Shown: positions 21,044 to 32,098, numbered from the stretch's first letter. The stretch: DNA of 64,000 nucleotides from Variovorax sp. J22P240 (GCF_030316855.1 NZ_JASZYR010000001.1:682001-746000); one strand, 5' to 3'. Notes: generated by a model from the sequence alone, not told the origin. Translations and numbers: made by a program.

Positions 21044-24000
21044 GTGAATCCGCTTTCCCATTCCGCGCCCCCTGTGGTGACTTTCTTCGAGGGCGGCAGC
21101 GCGCTCAGCGAGTTCCGGGCCCGCCAGCTCCTGCCCCGGCTGCAGGCCGTCGATCCGCGCATCGAGGGCCTGAGCGCCCGCTTCGTGCATCTGGTCGTCA
21201 CCGAGACGGCATTGGACGCGGCCGGACGCGAGCGTTTCGCCGCGCTGCTGGGTTATGGCGAGCCCTTCGTCGCCCCGGCCAGGTCCGGGCCGACCATCGT
21301 CGTCACCCCGCGGCTGGGCACGGTGTCGCCCTGGGCCTCCAAGGCGACCGACATCGCGCACAACTGCGGACTCGCGCTGCGCCGCGTCGAGCGCGTCACC
21401 GAATACCACCTGACCCTGAAGGCGCCGCTGCTCGACAAGGCCCTGGGCAAGGCCGCCACGCTGGAAGGCGACAAGCTCGCCGCCGTTGGCGATCTGCTGC
21501 ATGACCGAATGACTGAATCGGTCCTGGCCCAGCTGGACCAGGCCGCCAATCTCTTCGCCGAGTTGCCGGCCCAGCCGATGGCGCAGGTCGACGTGCAGGG
21601 TGGTGGCCGCGCCGCGCTGGTCGAGGCCAACAAGAACTTCGGACTCGCACTGGCGGAGGATGAGATCGACTATCTGGTCGACGCCTTCACCCGGCTCGGC
21701 CGCAATCCGAGCGACGTCGAGCTGATGATGTTCGCGCAGGCCAACAGCGAGCACTGCCGCCACAAGATCTTCAACGCCGACTTCATCATCGACGGTCAGT
21801 CGCAGCCGCAGAGCCTGTTCTCGATGATCCGGCACACCGAGCGCCAGAACCCGCAGCACACGGTCATCGCCTATGCCGACAACGCCTCGGTGATGGAAGG
21901 CACGCAGATCGAGCGCTTTGTAGCCGCCTCGGAGTCGGGCAGCTACGAAAAGCAGAACGCCCTGAGCCACGTGCTCATGAAGGTCGAGACGCACAACCAC
22001 CCGACGGCCATCTCGCCTTTCCCGGGCGCATCGACCGGCGCAGGCGGCGAGATCCGCGACGAGGGCGCCACCGGGCGCGGCTCGAAGCCGAAGGCGGGCC
22101 TGACCGGCTTCACCGTCTCGAAGCTCTGGCCGGAAGAGGGCAGCTATGGCAAGCCGGGCCACATCGCGAGCCCGCTGCAGATCATGACCGAGGGGCCGCT
22201 GGGCGGCGCCGCTTTCAACAACGAGTTCGGCCGGCCCAATCTTCTGGGCTATTTCCGCGAGTACGAGCAGGCCATCGAGAGCGACGGCGACATCGTGCAG
22301 CGCGGCTATCACAAGCCCATCATGATCGCGGGCGGGCTCGGCAGCATCGACGCCAAGCAGACCAAAAAGATCCAGTTTCCGGCCGGTGCCTTGCTGATCC
22401 AGCTGGGCGGGCCCGGCATGCGCATCGGCATGGGCGGCAGCGCGGCGAGTTCGATGGCGACGGGCGCCAATGCGGCCGAACTGGACTTCGATTCGGTGCA
22501 ACGCGGCAACCCGGAGATCGAGCGCCGTGCGCAGGAAGTCATCAACCATTGCTGGCAGCAGGGCGACGCCAACCCCATCCTCGCGATTCACGACGTGGGC
22601 GCCGGCGGCCTGAGCAATGCCTTCCCCGAGCTCACCAACGACGCCGGGAGGGGCGCACGCTTCGACCTGCGCGCCGTGCCGCTCGAGGAATCGGGCATGG
22701 CGCCGAAGGAAATCTGGTGCAACGAAAGCCAGGAGCGCTACGTGCTGGCCATCGCACCGGAATCGCTCGAGCAGTTCCGCGCCTTCTGCGAACGCGAGCG
22801 CTGCCCGTTCTCTGTGGTCGGCGTCGCGACAGAGGCTCGCCAACTGCTCGTGGCCGACGAAGGTGCCGAAGCGCAGCCAGTCGACATGCCGATGGACGTG
22901 CTGCTCGGCAAGCCGCCCAAGATGCTGCGCGACGTGAAGACCGTCGAGCGCCGCTTCAAGCCACTGAACCTCACGGGCGTCGACCTGCAGAAGGCCGCGA
23001 TCGACGTGCTGTCGCATCCCACCGTCGCATCCAAGCGCTTCCTGATCACGATCGGCGACCGCACCGTGGGCGGGCTCAGCCATCGCGACCAGATGGTCGG
23101 CCCCTGGCAGGTGCCCGTGGCTGATTGCGCAGTGACGCTGGCCGACTACAAGGGCTTTGCGGGCGAGGCGATGAGCATGGGCGAGCGCACCCCGCTCGCG
23201 GCCATCGATGCACCTGCCTCTGGCCGCATGGCGGTGGGCGAGGCCATCACCAATCTGCTGTCAGCGCCCATCGAGCTGTCGAGGGTCAAGCTCTCGGCCA
23301 ACTGGATGGCCGCTTGCGGCGAGCCGGGCGAGGACGCCGCGCTCTACGAGACCGTCAAGGCAGTGGGCCTTGAACTGTGCCCGGCGCTCGGCATCTCGAT
23401 CCCGGTCGGCAAGGACTCGCTGTCGATGCGCACGCAATGGCAGGATGGCGGCGAGCAGAAGAAGGTCACGTCGCCGGTCAGCCTGATCGTGAGCGCCTTC
23501 GCCACGCTGGCCGATGTGCGCGGCACGCTCACGCCGCAGCTCGACGCCAACGAGCCCGATACCACGCTGGTGCTCGTCGACCTCGGCCGAGGCCAGCACC
23601 GCATGGCCGGCAGCATCCTGGCGCAGACTCTCGCGCAGAGCGGCGATACGGTGCCCGACCTGGACGATCCGCAAGATCTGGTCAAGCTGGTCGCGGCGGT
23701 CAATGCGCTGCGCGCCGAGGACAAGATCCTCGCAATGCACGACCGCAGCGACGGAGGCCTGTTCGCAGCTGCGTGCGAGATGGCCTTTGCCGGACACGTC
23801 GGCGTGGCGCTCAATGTCGACCTGCTGGTCACCGAGGGCGACGGTATCAGCGACAGCCGTGCCGAATACGGAGATGCGAAGAACTGGGCCGGCCAGGTCA
23901 GTGCCCGCCGCGAGGAACTCACGCTCAAGGCGCTCTTCAACGAAGAGCTCGGCATGCTGCTCCAGGTGCGGACGGCCGAACGCAACGAGGTCATGCAGAC

Positions 24001-25072
24001 ACTGCGTGCCCACGGCCTCAGCACGCACAGCCATTTCGTCGGCAAGACCCGCCCCGCCAGCTCGACCATGGACGCCGGCAAGGGCAAGGTGGAGGTGTGG
24101 CGCGACGCCAAGTCCGTCTTCAGCGCCAATCTCAGCGACCTGCATCAGGTCTGGGATTCGGTCAGCTGGAAGATCTGCCGCGAGCGCGACAACCCCGAAT
24201 GTGCCGATGCCGAACACGCCGCGGCCGGAGATCCGCAAGACCCTGGCGCGCACGTGGTGCTGGCGGCCGGAGTGGCCGAGAACGTTGCGGCGCCCTTCCT
24301 GAATCTCGCCAGGCCCAAGGTCGCCATCCTGCGGGAGCAGGGCGTCAACTCGCACGTCGAAATGGCCTACGCCTTCACCGAAGCAGGCTTCGAGGCCTAC
24401 GACGTCCACATGACGGACCTGCAGACGGGCAGGGCAGACCTGGCCGATTTCAAGGGCGTGGTCGCCTGCGGCGGCTTCAGCTACGGCGACACGCTGGGCG
24501 CCGGCATCGGCTGGGCGCGCAGCATCACTTTCAACCCGAAGCTGGCGGATCAATTCAAGGGCTTCTTCGGTCGGGCCGACACCTTCGGCCTCGGCGTCTG
24601 CAATGGCTGTCAGATGTTCGCCGAACTGGCCGACATCATCCCCGGCGCCGAAGCCTGGCCGCGCTTCACGACCAATCAGAGCGAGCGTTTCGAGGCCCGG
24701 CTGTCGATGGTCGAAGTGCTCGATTCGCCCAGCCTCTTCTTCGCCGGCATGGCCGGCAGCCGCCTGCCGATCGCAGTGGCGCACGGCGAGGGCTATGCCA
24801 ACTTCAAGCACCGTGGCGACCCGGCCAAAGCGATCGCCGCGATGCGCTTCGTCGACAACCTCGGCCAGGCGACCGAGCGTTATCCGTTCAATCCGAATGG
24901 CAGCGCAGGCGGCCTCACCTCCGTGACCACCGCCGATGGACGTTTCACCGCGCTGATGCCTCACCCCGAGCGCGTGTTCCGAAACATTCAAATGAGCTGG
25001 ACATCAAGCGACAAGAGCGAATTCAGCCCCTGGATGCGGATCTGGCGCAACGCGAGAAAATGGGTGGATTGA
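21044..25072 (+). CDS. purL: Phosphoribosylformylglycinamidine synthase (FGAM synthetase)
   Basis: PurL converts FGAR and glutamine to FGAM in purine synthesis. This is the large single-chain form (1342 residues): N-terminal domain ([20 protein letters not shown]), synthetase core ([35 protein letters not shown]), and a C-terminal glutamine amidotransferase with nucleophile Cys in [12 protein letters not shown] and a His near [10 protein letters not shown]. The start is uncertain: GTG at 21044 gives the usual length; TTG 21038 is the nearest alternative and neither has a clear ribosome binding site. A strong terminator follows. Confidence 0.95.
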   Translation: MNPLSHSAPPVVTFFEGGSALSEFRARQLLPRLQAVDPRIEGLSARFVHLVVTETALDAAGRERFAALLGYGEPFVAPARSGPTIVVTPRLGTVSPWASKATDIAHNCGLALRRVERVTEYHLTLKAPLLDKALGKAATLEGDKLAAVGDLLHDRMTESVLAQLDQAANLFAELPAQPMAQVDVQGGGRAALVEANKNFGLALAEDEIDYLVDAFTRLGRNPSDVELMMFAQANSEHCRHKIFNADFIIDGQSQPQSLFSMIRHTERQNPQHTVIAYADNASVMEGTQIERFVAASESGSYEKQNALSHVLMKVETHNHPTAISPFPGASTGAGGEIRDEGATGRGSKPKAGLTGFTVSKLWPEEGSYGKPGHIASPLQIMTEGPLGGAAFNNEFGRPNLLGYFREYEQAIESDGDIVQRGYHKPIMIAGGLGSIDAKQTKKIQFPAGALLIQLGGPGMRIGMGGSAASSMATGANAAELDFDSVQRGNPEIERRAQEVINHCWQQGDANPILAIHDVGAGGLSNAFPELTNDAGRGARFDLRAVPLEESGMAPKEIWCNESQERYVLAIAPESLEQFRAFCERERCPFSVVGVATEARQLLVADEGAEAQPVDMPMDVLLGKPPKMLRDVKTVERRFKPLNLTGVDLQKAAIDVLSHPTVASKRFLITIGDRTVGGLSHRDQMVGPWQVPVADCAVTLADYKGFAGEAMSMGERTPLAAIDAPASGRMAVGEAITNLLSAPIELSRVKLSANWMAACGEPGEDAALYETVKAVGLELCPALGISIPVGKDSLSMRTQWQDGGEQKKVTSPVSLIVSAFATLADVRGTLTPQLDANEPDTTLVLVDLGRGQHRMAGSILAQTLAQSGDTVPDLDDPQDLVKLVAAVNALRAEDKILAMHDRSDGGLFAAACEMAFAGHVGVALNVDLLVTEGDGISDSRAEYGDAKNWAGQVSARREELTLKALFNEELGMLLQVRTAERNEVMQTLRAHGLSTHSHFVGKTRPASSTMDAGKGKVEVWRDAKSVFSANLSDLHQVWDSVSWKICRERDNPECADAEHAAAGDPQDPGAHVVLAAGVAENVAAPFLNLARPKVAILREQGVNSHVEMAYAFTEAGFEAYDVHMTDLQTGRADLADFKGVVACGGFSYGDTLGAGIGWARSITFNPKLADQFKGFFGRADTFGLGVCNGCQMFAELADIIPGAEAWPRFTTNQSERFEARLSMVEVLDSPSLFFAGMAGSRLPIAVAHGEGYANFKHRGDPAKAIAAMRFVDNLGQATERYPFNPNGSAGGLTSVTTADGRFTALMPHPERVFRNIQMSWTSSDKSEFSPWMRIWRNARKWVD

Positions 25073-25088
25073 GCACCAGCGCCCAACG

Positions 25089-25116
25089 AAAAAGCGGCCC
25101 AAGGGCCGCCTTTTTC
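25089..25116. terminator. Rho-independent terminator, usable from both strands
   Basis: GCGGCCC (25094-25100) and GGGCCGC (25103-25109) form a perfect GC stem with a tight loop, preceded by five A and followed by CTTTTTC. It sits 20 bases after the purL stop. The A-run on the other side means it may also serve the convergent isomerase operon ending at 25220. Confidence 0.9.
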
Positions 25117-25121
25117 TTGTT

Positions 25122-25213
25122 CGAGAAACACCGCTGAACCGGCTTAGCCGGGCTGCTGGTGTTTCCCCCGGCGAGGGGGTGGCGGCTACACGAAGTGAGC
25201 CAACCTGGGGGAG
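25122..25213 (-). repeat. Intergenic repeat, copy 1
   Basis: Read on the minus strand, this 92-base element aligns along its full length with 40869-40961, with one indel and scattered substitutions. It contains two hairpins: CCCCC-TCG-CCGGGGG type and CCCGGC-TA-AGCCGG. It sits between purL and the convergent isomerase gene. It looks like a REP-type intergenic repeat; similar sequences are, from memory, frequent in Comamonadaceae genomes. Confidence 0.8.
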
Positions 25214-25219
25214 TGCCAG

Positions 25220-26005
25220 TTACTCGACCTTTGCCTTCGCGCGCAGGTCTTCCTGATACTTCTGCAGGCGCTGCTGTTGCAGCTGTTGCGTGATCTGCGG
25301 CTTGACCTCTTCGACCTTCGGCAGTTGCGCCTGGCGAATGTCATCCACGCGGATGATGTGATAGCCGAACTGCGACTTGACCGGCGCGGCAGTCGTCTCG
25401 CCCTTCTTGAGCTTGATCATCGCTTCCGAGAACTCGGGGACGAAGCTCGCAGGCGCCGCCCAATCCAGGTCGCCGCCGTTCGCACCCGATCCCGGATCCT
25501 TGCTTTGCTTCTTGGCGATGTCTTCGAACTTCGCACCCTTCTTGAGTTCGGCCAGAATCTTCTTGGCTTCGTCTTCTGTGGCGACCAGGATATGGCGGGC
25601 CTTGAATTCCTTGCCGCTGTTGGCTGCGACGAACTTGTCGTATTCGGCCTGCACGTCGGCGTCGGAGACGGCGTTGGTCTTGCGGAAGTTCTCGAACAGC
25701 TGGCGGATCAGGATGGCCTGGCGGGCCAGTTCGAGCTGGTTCTTGTAGTCGTCCGTGGCGTCCAGGCCTTGCTTCTGGGCCTCTTGCATGAAGACTTCAC
25801 GCGCGATCACTTCTTCGCGCAGCTGGCTCTGCATTTCCGGCGTGACCGGGCGACCCGCCGCAGCGAGTTGCTGCGCCAGCACGTCCATGCGTGCCTTCGG
25901 CACCGGCTTGCCGTTGACGATGGCCGCATTCTGCGCAAAGGCAGCGACGGGCAGGGCGCCAACGAGTACGGCGGCCGCGACGGCCTGCAAGATGTGTTTC
26001 TTCAT
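25220..26005 (-). CDS. Periplasmic parvulin-type peptidyl-prolyl isomerase
   Basis: A 261-residue exported protein with a Sec signal peptide (MKKHILQAVAAAVLVGALPV, cleavage after AFA), an N-terminal SurA-like chaperone helix region, and a parvulin domain near 125-225 starting FKARHILVATEDEA and ending SQFGYHIIRVDD. Such PpiC/PrsA/SurA-like proteins help fold exported proteins. The ATG at 26005 fits the signal peptide. It is the last gene of the selO–msrB–yciB–bolA operon direction, 112 bases after bolA. Confidence 0.92.
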   Translation of the reverse strand: MKKHILQAVAAAVLVGALPVAAFAQNAAIVNGKPVPKARMDVLAQQLAAAGRPVTPEMQSQLREEVIAREVFMQEAQKQGLDATDDYKNQLELARQAILIRQLFENFRKTNAVSDADVQAEYDKFVAANSGKEFKARHILVATEDEAKKILAELKKGAKFEDIAKKQSKDPGSGANGGDLDWAAPASFVPEFSEAMIKLKKGETTAAPVKSQFGYHIIRVDDIRQAQLPKVEEVKPQITQQLQQQRLQKYQEDLRAKAKVE

Positions 26006-26117
26006 AGAGGGAGCCTCGGTCCTGGAGGAGAAAACGCGCAGTTGTTTTGGAAAGCGCTTGTATTGAAAGGGGGGAGTTTTTCGCCGCACAGAGGAGGCGG
26101 GGAAAGATCAAAGCGCT

Positions 26118-26381
26118 TCAAAGCGTCTCGATGGCAATCGCGTGAAGGCCCTGTGCGATGAAAAGTTGCAGCGCATCATACACAAGCCGATGGCGCGCCA
26201 CGCGGGGCTTGCCGGCGAACAGCGGGGAGGCGATGCGCACCCTGAAATGCGTGCCATAGCCCTCCGGTCCTGCACCAGCGTGACCGGCGTGCGAGGCGCT
26301 TTCGTCGATCACTTCGAGCACGGTGGGCTGAAGTGCATCGCGCAGACGCACCTCAAGATCCTTGGAGGTCGGAAGGCTCAT
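26118..26381 (-). CDS. bolA: BolA family protein
   Basis: An 87-residue BolA-fold protein with the family pattern [41 protein letters not shown] and the LHAIAIETL tail. The RHRLVY helix-turn region with conserved His is present. BolA proteins partner with monothiol glutaredoxins in iron–sulfur handling and affect morphology. It overlaps yciB by 4 bases, as is common for yciB–bolA pairs. Confidence 0.9.
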   Translation of the reverse strand: MSLPTSKDLEVRLRDALQPTVLEVIDESASHAGHAGAGPEGYGTHFRVRIASPLFAGKPRVARHRLVYDALQLFIAQGLHAIAIETL

Positions 26382-26917
26382 GCTGCGGGCTTGTCAGACT
26401 TGAGGTACGGAGAGATATAGAGGCCCTGTGCGACCAGGAAGACGATAGGGAACACATAGCCCCACAGCTTGAAGTTGACCCATGCCTCGGTGCTGAAATA
26501 CGCCGCCACATAACCGTTGATGACGGCCATGAAGAGGCAATACGCGATCCACGCCACGTTGAGGCGTCCCCAGATGTGCGTCGGCAACTCCAGTTGCGCG
26601 CCCAGCAGCATCTTGAGGAAGTTCTTCCTGAATCCCCACAGCGCCACGGCCAGCGCCAGCGCCATCGCGCCGTAGAGCACGGTCGGCTTCCACTTGATGA
26701 AGCGATCGTCGTGCAGCACGAGTGTGAGCGTTCCGAATAGCAGGATCAACACCAGCGTGGCCTTCTGCATTGGCAGCAACTTGCGCTCGGTGAACCAGAT
26801 GATGGCCATCTGGATGACTGTGCCTGCCATCAGCACGCCGGTTGCGGTGTAGATGTCGTAGAGCTTGAAAGCGCCAAAGAACAGCAGGATCGGGAAGAAG
26901 TCGAGGATCAGTTTCAT
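26378..26917 (-). CDS. yciB: Inner membrane septation protein YciB (IspZ family)
   Basis: A 179-residue, five-helix membrane protein starting [20 protein letters not shown], which is the classic YciB/IspZ N-terminus. Further family features are [29 protein letters not shown] and an [20 protein letters not shown] stretch. YciB affects cell envelope and septation in enterobacteria. It starts 8 bases after msrB and overlaps bolA by 4. Confidence 0.94.
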   Translation of the reverse strand: MKLILDFFPILLFFGAFKLYDIYTATGVLMAGTVIQMAIIWFTERKLLPMQKATLVLILLFGTLTLVLHDDRFIKWKPTVLYGAMALALAVALWGFRKNFLKMLLGAQLELPTHIWGRLNVAWIAYCLFMAVINGYVAAYFSTEAWVNFKLWGYVFPIVFLVAQGLYISPYLKSDKPAA

Positions 26918-26925
26918 GTTTGAGT

Positions 26926-27345
26926 TCAGTCCGTCTCGCGCTTTTGAAAATCCAGCGAGGCCGAGTTCATGCAGTAGCGCAGGCCGGTTTCGGTCGGGCC
27001 GTCAGGGAACACATGCCCCAGATGGGCGCCGCAATTCGCGCACACATTTTCGGTGCGCACCATGCCGTGCGAACGGTCGACGATGTTTCGGATCGCGCCC
27101 GGCACGGCTTCCTGCGAAAAGCTGGGCCATCCGCAGCCGGCGTCGAACTTGGTCGCTGACTCGAACAGCTTGGCGCCGCAGCAGATGCAGTGGTAGGTGC
27201 CGTCTTCCCAGTGGGCTTCGTATTTGCCGGTAAAAGGGCGCTCCGTGGCAGCGTGGCGCGTAACCTCGAAGGCGCCGCGCTCGGCACCTTTCTCGGCGAG
27301 GATGGCATTCCATTCGGCGTCGGTCTTCTGGATGGGAGAAGTCAT
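26926..27345 (-). CDS. msrB: Peptide-methionine (R)-S-oxide reductase MsrB
   Basis: Repairs methionine-R-sulfoxide in proteins. The 139-residue protein has both zinc CxxC motifs (CICCGAKLF and [12 protein letters not shown]), the GCGWPSF segment, and the catalytic cysteine in [11 protein letters not shown]. It has no signal peptide, so it is cytosolic. The start overlaps the selO stop by 4 bases, linking two redox-repair functions in one operon. Confidence 0.96.
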   Translation of the reverse strand: MTSPIQKTDAEWNAILAEKGAERGAFEVTRHAATERPFTGKYEAHWEDGTYHCICCGAKLFESATKFDAGCGWPSFSQEAVPGAIRNIVDRSHGMVRTENVCANCGAHLGHVFPDGPTETGLRYCMNSASLDFQKRETD

Positions 27346-28823
27346 GATGAGCAGCTGATCTCGATGGTGGAGGCCCAGTCGGGCGGGAATCCGGCGAAGG
27401 CGTCGTGGCCGGGGTGCTCTTCAAATGGGGTTTCGAGCAGCGCAAGCAAGGTGGAGACGCCGGCAAAGTCCTTTTGCTGCGCCGCTTCGATCGCCTGCTG
27501 ACCCAAGTGGTTCCGCAGCACGAATTTGGGATTGGTCTTGAGCATCAGGTCTGCCGACTGCGCCGCGGGAGTCTGCGCGCGGCGCTCTGAAAACGATTGC
27601 AGCCAGGTATCGCAGCTCGTCCGGTCGATGAAGAGATCGCGTACCGAGTCCGGATTGTCGCCTGCGACGTGCCCGGACAGACGACGCCAGAAGATCGTGT
27701 AGTCGACCTTTTCCTGTGCCAGCAGCTTGAGCACGCCCTCGATCAGTGCGCGATCGGAATCCACAGTGTCGACAAGCCCGAGCTTGGAGCGCATGCGAGC
27801 CTCGAATTCGCTGGGGAAGACGCTCTTGTACGACTCCAATGCCGCGACCGCGACTTCCTGATCGCCGATCAGCGGCAGCAGCGCCTGTGCGAGGCAGAAG
27901 AGATTCCAGTACGCCACATTGGGCTGCTGGTTGTAGGCATATCGGCCGGCCGTGTCGCTGTGGTTGCAGATATGGCGCGGATCGAAGCCGTCGAGGAACT
28001 GGAAGGGCCCGTAGTCGATGGTGAGCCCGAGGATGCTCATGTTGTCGGTGTTCATCACGCCATGGCAAAAACCGACCGCCTGCCATTGAGCGAGCAGCGC
28101 TCCCGTGCGTTCGCTCACCGCCTCCAGCAGCGCGGCGTAGGCGTTGCCATTGAAGCGTGATGTCGCGCGGCAGGCAGGGTAGTAGCGGTCGATGACGTAG
28201 TCGGCCAGGGCGCGGAGTTCGTCGTCGCGCTGGTTGGCGGCGAAGTGCTCGAAATGCCCGAAGCGAACGAAGCTGGGCGCTACGCGCGTGACGACGGCGG
28301 CAGTCTCGAGTTCCTCGCGGCGCACGCGGGCGTCCGAGCCGGTCACGCACAGCGCGCGCGTGGTCGGAATGCCCAGCGCATGCATCGCCTCGCTGCACAG
28401 GAACTCCCGGATGCTCGACCGCAGCACGGCCCGTCCGTCACCCATGCGGGAGTACGGCGTCAGGCCGCTGCCCTTGAGCTGAATTTCCAGCCCGCCGGCG
28501 GTTTCGCCCAGCAGGATGGCCCGGCCATCGCCAAGCTGGCCGGCCCAGACGCCGAATTGATGGCCGCTGTAGACGGTCGCCAGCGGCCGCACTCCAGCGA
28601 TCGCCACGTTGCCCGTGAAGGCCGCCAGCCCTTCGGCCGAATACAGCCAGGATTCGTCCAGGCCGAGTTCGCGCGCGACTGCCGCGCTGCGGCCGACCCA
28701 ATAGGGCTCGGGCAATGGTCTGGGGTCGAGTTCGGTGAAGAATCCAGGGCCCAGCGCTGAAAACCCCGGGGTCCAGCGCAGGCCAAGGTCAACGACATCC
28801 GCTTCGTCTGCAAGCATGCTCAT
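27342..28823 (-). CDS. selO: Protein adenylyltransferase SelO (YdiU/UPF0061)
   Basis: SelO is a pseudokinase that transfers AMP to Ser/Thr/Tyr of proteins. The 493-residue protein has the glycine-rich segment [40 protein letters not shown], and the metal-binding segment [20 protein letters not shown]. It ends in ISCSS: the terminal Cys sits where eukaryotic SelO has selenocysteine. Start at 28823 (ATG); another in-frame ATG lies at 28817 and more open sequence upstream is not SelO-like. It leads the msrB–yciB–bolA operon and is divergent from the acyl-CoA ligase gene. Confidence 0.95.
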   Translation of the reverse strand: MSMLADEADVVDLGLRWTPGFSALGPGFFTELDPRPLPEPYWVGRSAAVARELGLDESWLYSAEGLAAFTGNVAIAGVRPLATVYSGHQFGVWAGQLGDGRAILLGETAGGLEIQLKGSGLTPYSRMGDGRAVLRSSIREFLCSEAMHALGIPTTRALCVTGSDARVRREELETAAVVTRVAPSFVRFGHFEHFAANQRDDELRALADYVIDRYYPACRATSRFNGNAYAALLEAVSERTGALLAQWQAVGFCHGVMNTDNMSILGLTIDYGPFQFLDGFDPRHICNHSDTAGRYAYNQQPNVAYWNLFCLAQALLPLIGDQEVAVAALESYKSVFPSEFEARMRSKLGLVDTVDSDRALIEGVLKLLAQEKVDYTIFWRRLSGHVAGDNPDSVRDLFIDRTSCDTWLQSFSERRAQTPAAQSADLMLKTNPKFVLRNHLGQQAIEAAQQKDFAGVSTLLALLETPFEEHPGHDAFAGFPPDWASTIEISCSS

Positions 28824-29018
28824 GGGGGAGGATTGTCCCGCACGGGCGCCAACCCCGTCCCATACGGGCCAACTGTCGTTTTCGGACCGAGCACTCCGGG
28901 TTTCTGACATTGTGTGACGAGCCGAAACTAAGCGAACCTCATGGTCGTCACGGGGCAACCGATGGTCACATCGCATTGGCCCTCAATTTTTGAAGTCCAT
29001 TTCCACAGGAGCCAATAG
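28824..29018. promoter_or_regulatory. Divergent selO / acyl-CoA ligase intergenic region
   Basis: This 195-base region separates divergent genes and must carry both promoters. An inverted repeat CGATG-GTCA-CATCG lies at 28960-28973, and AGGAG at 29008-29012 is the ribosome binding site of the ligase gene. No convincing -35/-10 pair stands out. Confidence 0.35.
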
Positions 29019-30662
29019 ATGCTGGGTTTGATGCAGGACCAACCGTTGCTGATCTCGTCGCTGATCGAGTTCGTCGAACGTCACCACGGCGACGCCGAGA
29101 TCGTGTCGCGGCGGGTCGAGGGCGACATCCACCGCTCGACATGGCGGGAGATCGCCGCGCGGTCGCGCCAGGTTGCCAACGCCCTGGACGACGAGCAACT
29201 GCTCTTCAGCGACCGCGTCGCCACCCTGGCCTGGAATGGCTATCGCCACCTCGAGCTCTATTACGGTGTGAGCGGATCCGGCCGCGTCCTGCACACCATC
29301 AATCCGCGGCTCCATCCCGATCAGATCGCCTGGATCGCGAACCATGCGGAAGACCAGATCCTGTGCTTCGACCTGACCTTCCTGCCGCTCGTGCAAGCGG
29401 TACACGCCAAGTGCACCACTGTCAGGAAATGGATCGCCCTGTGCGATGCCGACAAGCTGCCGGCCGACAGCGGCGTGCCCAACCTGGTGAGCTACGAAGC
29501 CTGGATGGGCCAGCGCTCCACGGAATACCCGTGGCCGAGCTTCGACGAGAACTCCGCATCGAGCATGTGCTACACGAGCGGCACCACGGGCAATCCCAAG
29601 GCGGCGCTCTACAGCCATCGCTCTACGCTGCTGCACGCCTACGCCGCCGCGCTGCCGGACGTGATGACGCTGTCGGCCCGCGACTCGGTGCTGCCGGTCG
29701 TGCCGATGTTCCACGTCAATGCCTGGGGCATTCCGTACTCGGCCGCGTTGGTCGGCGCCAAGCTGGTGTTTCCCGGCCCGGCGCTCGACGGCAAGTCGGT
29801 TTATGAGTTGCTCGAATCCGAGAAGGTGACTTTCGCGGCCGGCGTGCCGACCGTGTGGCAGATGCTGTTGGGCCACCTGCAGGCCAACGGGCTCAAGTTC
29901 TCGACGCTCAAGCGGACGGTGATCGGTGGCTCCGCCTGTCCGCCGGCCATGATCAACGCTTTCCAGCAGCAATACGGGGTGGAGGTGCTGCATGCCTGGG
30001 GCATGACCGAGATGTCGCCGCTCGGTACGCTCTGCACGCTGAAGAACAAGCACCTCGACATGTCGCCGGAGCAGCAGACCGCAATCCGCATGAAGCAGGG
30101 GCGCGCGATTTTCGGTGTGGACATGAAGATCGTCGACGGCGACGGCAAGGACTTGCCTTGGGACGGCAAAGCGTATGGCGACCTGCTGGTCAAGGGCCCG
30201 TGGGTGGTCAAGGAATACTTCAAGGGGGAGGGTGGCGACCCGTTGATCCAGGATGCGCAGGGGCGCAGCTGGTTCCCCACCGGTGACGTCGCGACCATCG
30301 ATGTCGACGGCTTCCTGCAGATCACCGACCGCAGCAAGGACGTGATCAAGTCCGGCGGCGAGTGGATCAGCTCGATCGACATCGAGAACATCGCGGTGGC
30401 GCATCCGGGCGTCGCGATGGCGGCCTGCATCGGCGTCGCGCATCCCAAGTGGGATGAGCGGCCGATCGTCGCGATCGTGAAAAAGCCGGGCGCCGAGGTC
30501 TCGCGAGACGAACTGCTGGCCTTCTATCAAGGCAAGACAGCCAAGTGGCAGATTCCCGACGACGTGGTGTTCGTCGAGGCGATCCCGATCGGCGCGACCG
30601 GCAAGATCCTGAAGACCCGGCTGCGCGAGCTGCTGCGTGACTACAAGCTGCCCGGCGTCTGA
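29019..30662 (+). CDS. Medium/long-chain fatty acyl-CoA ligase (AlkK-like)
   Basis: An ANL-family enzyme that activates a carboxylic acid with ATP and CoA. The 547-residue protein has the P-loop [17 protein letters not shown] (about 184-200), the [11 protein letters not shown] substrate segment, GMTEMSPLG, the PTGDVATID hinge region, and the catalytic C-terminal lysine in ATGKILKT. Overall pattern matches AlkK-type medium-chain ligases. Substrate chain length cannot be read from sequence. It opens the co-directional acyl-CoA gene run. Confidence 0.9.
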   Translation: MLGLMQDQPLLISSLIEFVERHHGDAEIVSRRVEGDIHRSTWREIAARSRQVANALDDEQLLFSDRVATLAWNGYRHLELYYGVSGSGRVLHTINPRLHPDQIAWIANHAEDQILCFDLTFLPLVQAVHAKCTTVRKWIALCDADKLPADSGVPNLVSYEAWMGQRSTEYPWPSFDENSASSMCYTSGTTGNPKAALYSHRSTLLHAYAAALPDVMTLSARDSVLPVVPMFHVNAWGIPYSAALVGAKLVFPGPALDGKSVYELLESEKVTFAAGVPTVWQMLLGHLQANGLKFSTLKRTVIGGSACPPAMINAFQQQYGVEVLHAWGMTEMSPLGTLCTLKNKHLDMSPEQQTAIRMKQGRAIFGVDMKIVDGDGKDLPWDGKAYGDLLVKGPWVVKEYFKGEGGDPLIQDAQGRSWFPTGDVATIDVDGFLQITDRSKDVIKSGGEWISSIDIENIAVAHPGVAMAACIGVAHPKWDERPIVAIVKKPGAEVSRDELLAFYQGKTAKWQIPDDVVFVEAIPIGATGKILKTRLRELLRDYKLPGV

Positions 30663-30681
30663 GCTGGATTTCGGAAGAATC

Positions 30682-30695
30682 CTACCGGCCGGTAG
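30682..30695. promoter_or_regulatory. 14-bp perfect palindrome (candidate TetR-type operator)
   Basis: CTACCGGCCGGTAG reads identically on both strands. It lies 20 bases after the ligase stop and about 140 bases before livK. Its form resembles operators of TetR-family regulators of acyl-CoA pathways, but no TetR gene is in this window, so the binder is unknown. Confidence 0.5.
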
Positions 30696-30729
30696 CACCA
30701 TCCAGATGCGCTCTGTCGCATGGGTGATA

Positions 30730-30753
30730 GAAACGGCCCTCGCGGCCGATTTC
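30730..30753 (+). terminator. Possible weak terminator after the acyl-CoA ligase gene
   Basis: GAAACGGCC and GGCCG-A-TTTC form a hairpin with a CTCGC loop and one bulged A. The following bases (TTAC) are a poor T tract, so termination would be partial at best. Confidence 0.35.
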
Positions 30754-30772
30754 TTACGGGCAATCCCTGACG

Positions 30773-30802
30773 GGCGAGGTTCCAAAGGCTTGTAACCTCG
30801 CC
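30773..30802. promoter_or_regulatory. 9-bp perfect inverted repeat upstream of livK
   Basis: GGCGAGGTT (30773-30781) and AACCTCGCC (30794-30802) flank a 12-base spacer, about 31 bases before the livK ATG. It may be a leader hairpin or an operator. AGGAGA at 30822-30827 is the livK ribosome binding site. Confidence 0.5.
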
Positions 30803-30833
30803 TCGCACTGACAGTATGACCAGGAGATACGGA

Positions 30834-32072
30834 ATGAAATTCGCTCTGAAAATTGCAACCGCCGCCGTCCTCGCAGCCACCGCCACAGGCGCTCTGGCTC
30901 AAAAGGGTGAAACCGTGAAGATCGCCTGGCTCGACCCGCTGTCGGGCTTGATGGCCGCGGTCGGAACCAACCAACTCAAGACCTTCCAGTTCCTGGCCGA
31001 AGAGTTCAACAAGAAGAACGCCGCCGGCGTCAAGTTCGAGATCATCGGCATCGACAACAAGCTCAGCCCGCAGGAAACCACCAGCGCGCTGCGCTCGGCC
31101 CAGGACCAGGGTGCGCGCTACGTCGTGCAGGGCAACGGCTCGGGCGCCGCGCTGGCGATCATCGACGCGCTCGAAAAGAACAACGCCCGCAATCCGGGCA
31201 AGGAAATGCTGTACGTCAACTACGCTGCAGTCGATCCCGACCTGACCAACAGCAAGTGCAGCTACTGGCACTTCCGCATGGATGCCGACACCTCCATGAA
31301 GATGGAAGCGCTGACAACCTTCATGAAGGACCAACCGGACGTCAAGAAGGTCTACCTGCTGAACCAGAACTACTCGCACGGCGTGCAGGTCGCGAAGTTC
31401 GCCAAGGAAAACCTGGCCCGCAAGCGTCCTGACGTGCAGATCGTCGGCGAAGACCTCCACCCCCTGGCGCAAGTGCGCGACTTCGCGCCGTACGTCGCCA
31501 AGATCAAGGCCTCGGGCGCAGATACGGTGATTACGGGCAATTGGGGTTCCGATCTGGCACTGCTGATCAAGGCGGCCAACGACGCCGGCCTCAACAACGT
31601 CAAGTTCTACACCTACTACGGCACCGTGAGCGGCACGCCGACGGCCATGGGCGCCGCCTCGGCCGGCAAGGTGTATCAGGTCGGGTACGGCCACTACAAC
31701 ATGGGCGGCGAAATCGAGCGCCTGGCCGTTGCCTTCAACAAGAAGTTCAAGGAAGACCTCTACACCTCGGCGGCCTACACGACGCTGCAGATGCTCACCG
31801 ACGGCTTTGTCAAGGCCAAGTCGACCGATCCGGTCAAGGTGGCTGCGGCGCTGGAAGGTTTGAGGTTCAAGAGCTTCAATGGGGACGTCGAGGTGCGCAA
31901 GGCTGACCACCAGTTGCAGCAGGGTCTCTACATCACCAAGTGGGACAAGGCGGGCGGCAAGTACCCGATCGACTCAGAAGGCACGGGCTACACCTTCGTG
32001 CCGGTCAAGTACTACGAGCCCTACGTCGCCAGCACGCCCACCTCGTGCGAAATGAAGCGGCCGAGCCCCTGA
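30834..32072 (+). CDS. livK: Liv-type ABC transporter substrate-binding protein
   Basis: A 412-residue periplasmic binding protein of the branched-chain amino acid (HAAT) class, with signal peptide cleavage after ALA (about residue 22) and the pattern VKIAWLDPLSGLMAAVG, QGARYVVQGNGSGAALAI and VYLLNQNYSHGVQ. It heads a complete five-gene Liv transporter. Given neighbours devoted to acyl-CoA metabolism, the ligand may not be leucine/isoleucine/valine but another carboxylate; that is inference from context. ATG at 30834 fits the ribosome binding site and signal peptide. Confidence 0.88.
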   Translation: MKFALKIATAAVLAATATGALAQKGETVKIAWLDPLSGLMAAVGTNQLKTFQFLAEEFNKKNAAGVKFEIIGIDNKLSPQETTSALRSAQDQGARYVVQGNGSGAALAIIDALEKNNARNPGKEMLYVNYAAVDPDLTNSKCSYWHFRMDADTSMKMEALTTFMKDQPDVKKVYLLNQNYSHGVQVAKFAKENLARKRPDVQIVGEDLHPLAQVRDFAPYVAKIKASGADTVITGNWGSDLALLIKAANDAGLNNVKFYTYYGTVSGTPTAMGAASAGKVYQVGYGHYNMGGEIERLAVAFNKKFKEDLYTSAAYTTLQMLTDGFVKAKSTDPVKVAAALEGLRFKSFNGDVEVRKADHQLQQGLYITKWDKAGGKYPIDSEGTGYTFVPVKYYEPYVASTPTSCEMKRPSP

Positions 32073-32098
32073 TTCCCCTGCGGAAAACAGACCGGTCG

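Noticed and set aside
20942..23083. Minus-strand open frame opposite purL
   Set aside because: PurL domains are intact on the plus strand; no family resemblance in the other.
28960..28973. CGATG-GTCA-CATCG inverted repeat as a firm operator
   Set aside because: Arms of five bases are easily expected by chance in a region this size; listed only as part of the intergenic region.
28983..31910. Minus-strand open frame of ~975 codons opposite the acyl-CoA ligase and livK
   Set aside because: It spans two clear plus-strand genes and their intergenic region; composition is antisense-like (rich in Arg, His, Gln, Val) with no motif.
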